Shown: in pieces, positions 60,025 through 64,000 of the stretch
Layout: the number at the start of each line of letters is the position of its first letter
Numbering within the stretch: position 1 is the stretch's first letter
Source of the DNA: Candidatus Reconcilbacillus cellulovorans
GTDB lineage: Bacteria > Bacillota > Bacilli > Paenibacillales > Reconciliibacillaceae
DNA length: 64,000 bases
Reading direction: 5' to 3'
Assembly (NCBI GenBank): GCA_002507565.1
Contig: MOXJ01000001.1
Location: forward strand, 124,001 to 188,000
Made by a program: the position numbers and the translations under genes
Notes under the pieces: generated by a model
Seen by the model: the letters and a program-made list of their open reading frames with translations, nothing else
Told to the model about the DNA's origin: nothing
Database searches by the model: none

Positions 60025-61020
60025 TTAAAACTCCGACCGCATCGCCTCGACGAGACGCCGCATGTCGTCCGGCAGCGGCGCGACGAACGTCATTCGGCGC
60101 CCGTCGCGCGGATGGTCGAAACCGAGTTCCGCCGCGTGCAGTGCCTGCCCGGCGATCGGCCACCGTCCGGGTCGGCCGTACAGCGGATCGCCGACGACCG
60201 GATGGCCGATATACTTCAGATGAACCCGAATCTGGTGGGTACGCCCGGTCTCCAGCCGCAATTCCAGCATCGTGTGGGCGCGAAACCGCTCCGCCACACG
60301 GAAATGGGTCACAGCTGGCTTCCCGCCCTTCGTCACCGCAAACCGGAGCCGGTCGCGCGGATCGCGCCCGACCGGCGCGTCGATCGTACCGACATCGTGT
60401 GCGACGACGCCTTCGACCAACGCGACGTACCGGCGTGCGATCGTCCGCGCTTTCCACTGGGCGACGAGCGACGCGTAGGCACGGTCGTTTTTGGCGACGA
60501 CGAGCAGACCGGACGTGTCCTTGTCCAGCCGGTGGACGAGGCCGGGCCGCAGCGCATCTCCGACGCCGGCCAAATCCTTGCAATGGTACACCAGTGCGTT
60601 GACCAGCGTGCCGCTCATATGCCCCGGCGCCGGATGAACGACGAGCCCGCGCGGTTTGTCGACGACCACGACGTCCTCGTCTTCGTAGACGATGTCGAGC
60701 GGAATCGGCTCGGGTCGGATGTCCGTCGGTTCCGGGGGCGGCGGCGCGATTTCGATCGCATCGCCCGCGGCGACCCGGTAGTTCGGCTTAACGACCGCAC
60801 CGTTGACCAGAACGCGGCCGTCGCGTATCCACTGTTGGATCCGGCTGCGCGATACACCCGCGCACACACGCTCGGCCAACAGTCTGTCGAGACGCTCGCC
60901 CGAACCGGCTTCGTCCGCCGTCCAGACGACCGGTTCCACTTCCCCGTCGTCCGGAAATACGACGTCCCCGTCAGCATCCGATTCCGTCGGATCCGGGCGA
61001 AAATCGGATTCCGCCCTCAT
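60025..61020 (-). CDS. ylyB: RluD-like 23S rRNA pseudouridine synthase
   Basis: 331 residues: an N-terminal acidic tail, an S4 RNA-binding domain (about 42-100, RLDRLLAERVCAGVSRSRIQ), and a catalytic domain with HRLDKDTSGLLVVAKN (catalytic Asp) and GRTHQIRVHLKYIGHPVVGD. It corresponds to B. subtilis YlyB, between lspA and pyrR. ATG 61020 overlaps the lspA stop by 4 nt. Confidence 0.93.
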   Translation of the reverse strand: MRAESDFRPDPTESDADGDVVFPDDGEVEPVVWTADEAGSGERLDRLLAERVCAGVSRSRIQQWIRDGRVLVNGAVVKPNYRVAAGDAIEIAPPPPEPTDIRPEPIPLDIVYEDEDVVVVDKPRGLVVHPAPGHMSGTLVNALVYHCKDLAGVGDALRPGLVHRLDKDTSGLLVVAKNDRAYASLVAQWKARTIARRYVALVEGVVAHDVGTIDAPVGRDPRDRLRFAVTKGGKPAVTHFRVAERFRAHTMLELRLETGRTHQIRVHLKYIGHPVVGDPLYGRPGRWPIAGQALHAAELGFDHPRDGRRMTFVAPLPDDMRRLVEAMRSEF

Positions 61021-61571
61021 ACGGCCGACCCTTCCCCGTTCGGCGACGCGCGTCCGCCCGGGGTCTCCCGCCGCCGGTCGAGCAGCGAATCGAGCAAAAT
61101 CAGCCCGACGCCGACGACGATCGCGCTGTCCGCCAGATTGAACACGGGATACGTATAGTCGACGGGGGTGCCGAACCATTCGAACCGGAACCGGAACTGC
61201 AGAAAATCGACCACCTCGCCGTACAACGCCCGATCGACGAAATTGCCGACCGCTCCCCCGAGCAACATCGCGAGCGCGGCGGCCAGCATCCGCCTTCCAC
61301 GCCGCACCGCCTTGTCCAAATACCAGATCACGCCGGTTGCGACGACGACCGTCACGATCAGAAAAAAGGCCCGCTGGTTCTGCAAAATGCCGAATGCCGC
61401 GCCGGCGTTGCGGAAATGAGTAATCGAAAAAAAGTCGTCGATGACCGGCCGCTCGGCGTAAAGCGGCAGGCGGCTCGAGATCGCCCATTTCGTCGCCTGA
61501 TCCAGCAAGAAAACGACAAGCGCCAATCCATAATAGAAGGAATGCCGTGTGAACAACGCCCGACTACCCAC
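61017..61571 (-). CDS. lspA: prolipoprotein signal peptidase (SPase II)
   Basis: Cleaves lipoprotein signal peptides at the lipobox Cys. Four membrane segments, with the aspartic protease motifs GNFVDRALYGEVVDF and VFNLADSAIVVG and the conserved FRNAGAAFGIL. The start is uncertain: GTG 61571 (about 184 aa) is chosen, TTG 61556 is possible, and GTG 61628 would be unusually long. ileS-ylyA-lspA-ylyB order is that of B. subtilis. Confidence 0.92.
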   Translation of the reverse strand: MGSRALFTRHSFYYGLALVVFLLDQATKWAISSRLPLYAERPVIDDFFSITHFRNAGAAFGILQNQRAFFLIVTVVVATGVIWYLDKAVRRGRRMLAAALAMLLGGAVGNFVDRALYGEVVDFLQFRFRFEWFGTPVDYTYPVFNLADSAIVVGVGLILLDSLLDRRRETPGGRASPNGEGSAV

Positions 61572-61668
61572 CCTCGCATCACTCCCGGAACCATCATTTC
61601 CCTCGGGCTTAAACGCCGCCCCGCGCACAAACTACGTTTCAGTCAGACACGAACGAAAGGAGATCGCC

Positions 61669-62316
61669 ATGCGCCATCTCACCGAAGATCAGCTGGCCCG
61701 GCTTCGGACCGCTCTCGAGTCCGAACGATCCGAACTGTCGGACCGGATGTTCGAACCGGTCGGCGAACTGTCCGCCTACGACAACCATCCCGGCGACCTC
61801 GGCAGCGAGACGTTCGAACGCGGCAAAGACGTCGCGTTGACCGAACGCGCACGGTATAAACGTGAAGCGATCGACCGGGCGCTCGAGGGAATGAACAATG
61901 GCACGTACGGCCGATGCGACGTCTGCGGCCGGCCGATCCCGTTTGAACGCCTGCTCGCCGTCCCTTACGCGGACCGATGCGCCGACCACGCAGAGGCGGC
62001 GTTCGTCTCCGCCCGCAGGCCGGCGGAAGAAGACCGCATGCGCAGCCGCGACGACTTTGCCTGGCAAACCGTCGAACATTGGGGTAATGCCAGCGGCCCC
62101 GCGACCGGACCGGACGGCGAAGACGGCGGCACGTCTAGCGACGACGACGCCGACGGCTTCGTCGAACCGATCGAAAGCTTCGTCGCAACCGACTTTTACG
62201 GGCGCAACGTCCGCATCGTGCGCAACCGGCAATACCGCGAATACCTCGAAGCCGGCGAGGGCGAACGGCTTCTGGAGCCGGATCCGACGCCGGAAGAAGC
62301 CGACCGGCCGTCGTAA
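61669..62316 (+). CDS. TraR/DksA-family zinc-finger protein (YteA/YlyA-like)
   Basis: 215 residues from ATG 61669 (GAAAGGAGATCGCC upstream). N-terminal coiled coil (LTEDQLARLRTALESERSEL), the family segment YDNHPGDLGSETFERGKD, GTYGRCDVCGRPIPFERL and a zinc-finger remnant with CDVC and CADH (Cys-Cys-Cys-His instead of four Cys). The acidic tail (about 155-215) is low complexity. Related to B. subtilis YlyA/YteA, sporulation- or RNA-polymerase-linked proteins. It stands in the ileS-lspA gap but on the opposite strand. Confidence 0.88.
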   Translation: MRHLTEDQLARLRTALESERSELSDRMFEPVGELSAYDNHPGDLGSETFERGKDVALTERARYKREAIDRALEGMNNGTYGRCDVCGRPIPFERLLAVPYADRCADHAEAAFVSARRPAEEDRMRSRDDFAWQTVEHWGNASGPATGPDGEDGGTSSDDDADGFVEPIESFVATDFYGRNVRIVRNRQYREYLEAGEGERLLEPDPTPEEADRPS

Positions 62317-62333
62317 AGCCAACCGACTGCCGG

Positions 62334-62648
62334 TCAGCCGCCGTACAGCCGGCCGTCGGATTCCAGATTGCGCTCCACGATCCGGACGATGTCCGCGATC
62401 CAGTCGCCGATAACCGGCAGATTGAGCGCGCCGAGCGCGTGCAGCACGCGCAGCACGACCGCCGTCACCAGCGACACGCCGATCGCGATGCCGACACCGC
62501 GGGCGACCCCGCCGTAGAAACTGTTCAGAATCAGCGTCCGCGGCCGCTCCATCAACGCCACGTATTCCGCGACGCGCGAAGCTTCCAACTTTTGGACGAG
62601 CTCGGCCAATCGGCGTTCGATCGCCTCGAGCCGGTCCGAATCCGTCAT
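62334..62648 (-). CDS. small membrane protein, DUF5665
   Basis: 104 residues: an N-terminal helix rich in Glu/Arg (LEAIERRLAELVQKLEASRV), one or two membrane segments (about 45-75, including GVARGVGIAIGVSLVTAVV), and a short C-terminal amphipathic helix. Matches the DUF5665 family of small conserved Firmicutes proteins. Function unknown. It lies 16 nt after ileS and converges on the TraR-type gene. Confidence 0.75.
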   Translation of the reverse strand: MTDSDRLEAIERRLAELVQKLEASRVAEYVALMERPRTLILNSFYGGVARGVGIAIGVSLVTAVVLRVLHALGALNLPVIGDWIADIVRIVERNLESDGRLYGG

Positions 62649-62664
62649 CCGACATCCCTCCGCT

Positions 62665-64000
62665 TCAGACGAAGGCGGACACGATCGCCGCGCACCGCGG
62701 ACAAAGATCGGGATGAGCCGGATCTCGCCCGACGTCGGGCGTCACGACCCAGCAGCGTGCGCACTTTTCGCCCTCGGCGGGCCGGACGGCGACGGCAATT
62801 CCGCGCAGCCGCTCAGCCTCCTGCGGAATCGGCTCGTCCGGACCGTGCAGCACGACACGAGAGACGATCAAAAGCTGGTCCAGACGATCGAACGAAGCCA
62901 ATAGCTCCGCGACGCCGCGTTCGGGATACAGATCGACGCGCGCGCCGAGCGAATGCCCGATCGTCTTCGCCTTTCGCGCCGCCTCCAGCGCCTTGTAAAT
63001 TTCGTCGCGGACGTCGAGAAACGCTTCCCAACGCCGTTCAAGCGCATCGTCCGTCCATTCCGGGCGTGCGGAGGGAAACAGCGTCAAATGCACGCTTTCG
63101 GCGTCCGCCTCCGGAACATATTTCCATACTTCTTCCGCCGTATGCGGTAAAATCGGTGCGATCAACTTCGTAACAGCGACAAGCGCCTCATAAAGAACGG
63201 TCTGGCACGCCCGCCGGGCCGGATCCGACGGCAGGCTGACGTACAACCGGTCCTTGGCGACGTCGAGATAAAACGAACTCATGTCGACCGCGCAAAAATG
63301 ATGAATCGTCTGGTAGACGAGATGGAACTCGTAGCGGTCGTACGCCGTCAGCACCCGCTCGATGACCCGGGCGAGCCGCGCCAGGGCGAACCGGTCGAGC
63401 TCCGGTAAATCGCCGTACGGCAACCGGTCGCGCCGCGGGTTGAAATCGCCGAGATTTGCGAGGAAAAACCGCAGCGTGTTGCGGATTTTCCGATACACTT
63501 CCGTAATTTGCGCCAAAATGTCGTTGGAGATGCGGACGTCCGAACGGTAATCGACCGAAGCGACCCACAGCCGCAAAATGTCCGCGCCGAGCTTGCCGCA
63601 CACCTCGTTCGGATCGACGGTATTGCCGAGCGACTTGGACATTTTCCGCCCTTCACCGTCGAGCGTGAAGCCGTGGCTGAGAATGCCCTCGTACGGCGCA
63701 CGGCCCTTGACCGCGACGGCCGTGATCAGCGACGAGTTGAACCAGCCGCGGTATTGGTCGGAACCTTCCAGATACAGATCGGCCGGCCATTTCAAATCGT
63801 CGCGTCCGTCGAGCACGGCGTAATGGCTCGAGCCGGAATCGAACCAGACGTCCATAATGTCTGTTTCCTTGCGGAACGCCGTGCCGCCGCAATGCGGACA
63901 GCTCGTTCCCGGAGGGACGAGCTCGCTTTCCGGCCGTTCGAACCAGGCGTTCGATCCTTCCCGCTCGACGATCGCCGCGACGTGTTCGATCACGTCCCGG
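62665..64000 (-). CDS. ileS: isoleucyl-tRNA synthetase, C-terminal part (5' end outside window)
   Basis: Class I synthetase charging tRNA-Ile. About 445 C-terminal residues are present and the frame is open to the window edge. KMSKSLGN is at the second signature, with MDVWFDSGSSHYAVL and YRGWFNSSL before it, an anticodon-binding domain, and a C-terminal Zn-binding pair CARC and CPRC. The bacterial C-terminal editing-independent zinc module suggests the common short type. Confidence 0.95.
   Translation of the reverse strand, partial: RDVIEHVAAIVEREGSNAWFERPESELVPPGTSCPHCGGTAFRKETDIMDVWFDSGSSHYAVLDGRDDLKWPADLYLEGSDQYRGWFNSSLITAVAVKGRAPYEGILSHGFTLDGEGRKMSKSLGNTVDPNEVCGKLGADILRLWVASVDYRSDVRISNDILAQITEVYRKIRNTLRFFLANLGDFNPRRDRLPYGDLPELDRFALARLARVIERVLTAYDRYEFHLVYQTIHHFCAVDMSSFYLDVAKDRLYVSLPSDPARRACQTVLYEALVAVTKLIAPILPHTAEEVWKYVPEADAESVHLTLFPSARPEWTDDALERRWEAFLDVRDEIYKALEAARKAKTIGHSLGARVDLYPERGVAELLASFDRLDQLLIVSRVVLHGPDEPIPQEAERLRGIAVAVRPAEGEKCARCWVVTPDVGRDPAHPDLCPRCAAIVSAFV

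Overview
The window reads as a chromosomal segment of a GC-rich, spore-forming member of the Bacillales, most likely a thermophilic Paenibacillaceae (Thermobacillus/Cohnella-like). This is inferred from gene content and order: bacillithiol genes (bshA, bshB1), QcrABC, the sporulation protein YpjB, an IDEAL-domain protein, TRAP (mtrB), PyrR, and long runs of Bacillus subtilis gene order in GC-rich sequence. Nearly everything lies on the minus strand. No phage, insertion sequence, CRISPR array or rRNA is visible.

Region A (1 to about 46.3 kb) follows the B. subtilis dnaD-ypmB-dinG-panDCB-birA-cca-bshA-bshB1-mgsA-dapB-ypjDCBA-qcrCBA-ypiF ... tyrA-hisC-trpAFBCDE-aroHBC-cheR-ndk-hepT-menG-hepS-mtrB block, with additions. 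The additions are a glycerol-1-phosphate dehydrogenase, mtaD, a phosphate transporter pair, rex, a degenerate-GGDEF protein with a processive glycosyltransferase (+ strand), an ECF sigma/anti-sigma pair where aroE would be expected, and three menaquinone (futalosine-route) genes inside the hepS-menG-hepT cluster. Chorismate made by AroB/AroC is used here by AroH, TrpE and MqnA.

The trp operon has a recognisable TRAP attenuator: 11 G/U/A-AG triplets followed by a terminator, with the gene for TRAP about 10 kb away. The panBCD leader has a terminator plus an upstream segment able to pair perfectly over 11 bp with it. A perfect consensus promoter followed after about 80 nt by a terminator lies between tyrA and the sigma gene and may make a small RNA.

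Region B (46.3 to 48.05 kb) is a synteny junction: a CAU tRNA, a HAD phosphatase and pgpA on the + strand, a strong terminator, then an AT-rich stretch encoding only a 34-residue lipoprotein-like peptide.

Region C (48.05 kb to the end) is the pyrimidine operon pyrR-pyrB-pyrC-carA-carB-pyrF-pyrE under a PyrR attenuator, lacking pyrP, pyrK and pyrD. Upstream are a secreted GH11 xylanase with a CBM36 module, an O-acetylhomoserine sulfhydrylase, then rluD-type synthase, lspA, a TraR/DksA-type gene on the opposite strand, a small DUF5665 protein and the C-terminal part of ileS. A-C together supply amino acids, pyrimidines, pantothenate, bacillithiol and menaquinone, plus an aerobic menaquinol-cytochrome c branch.
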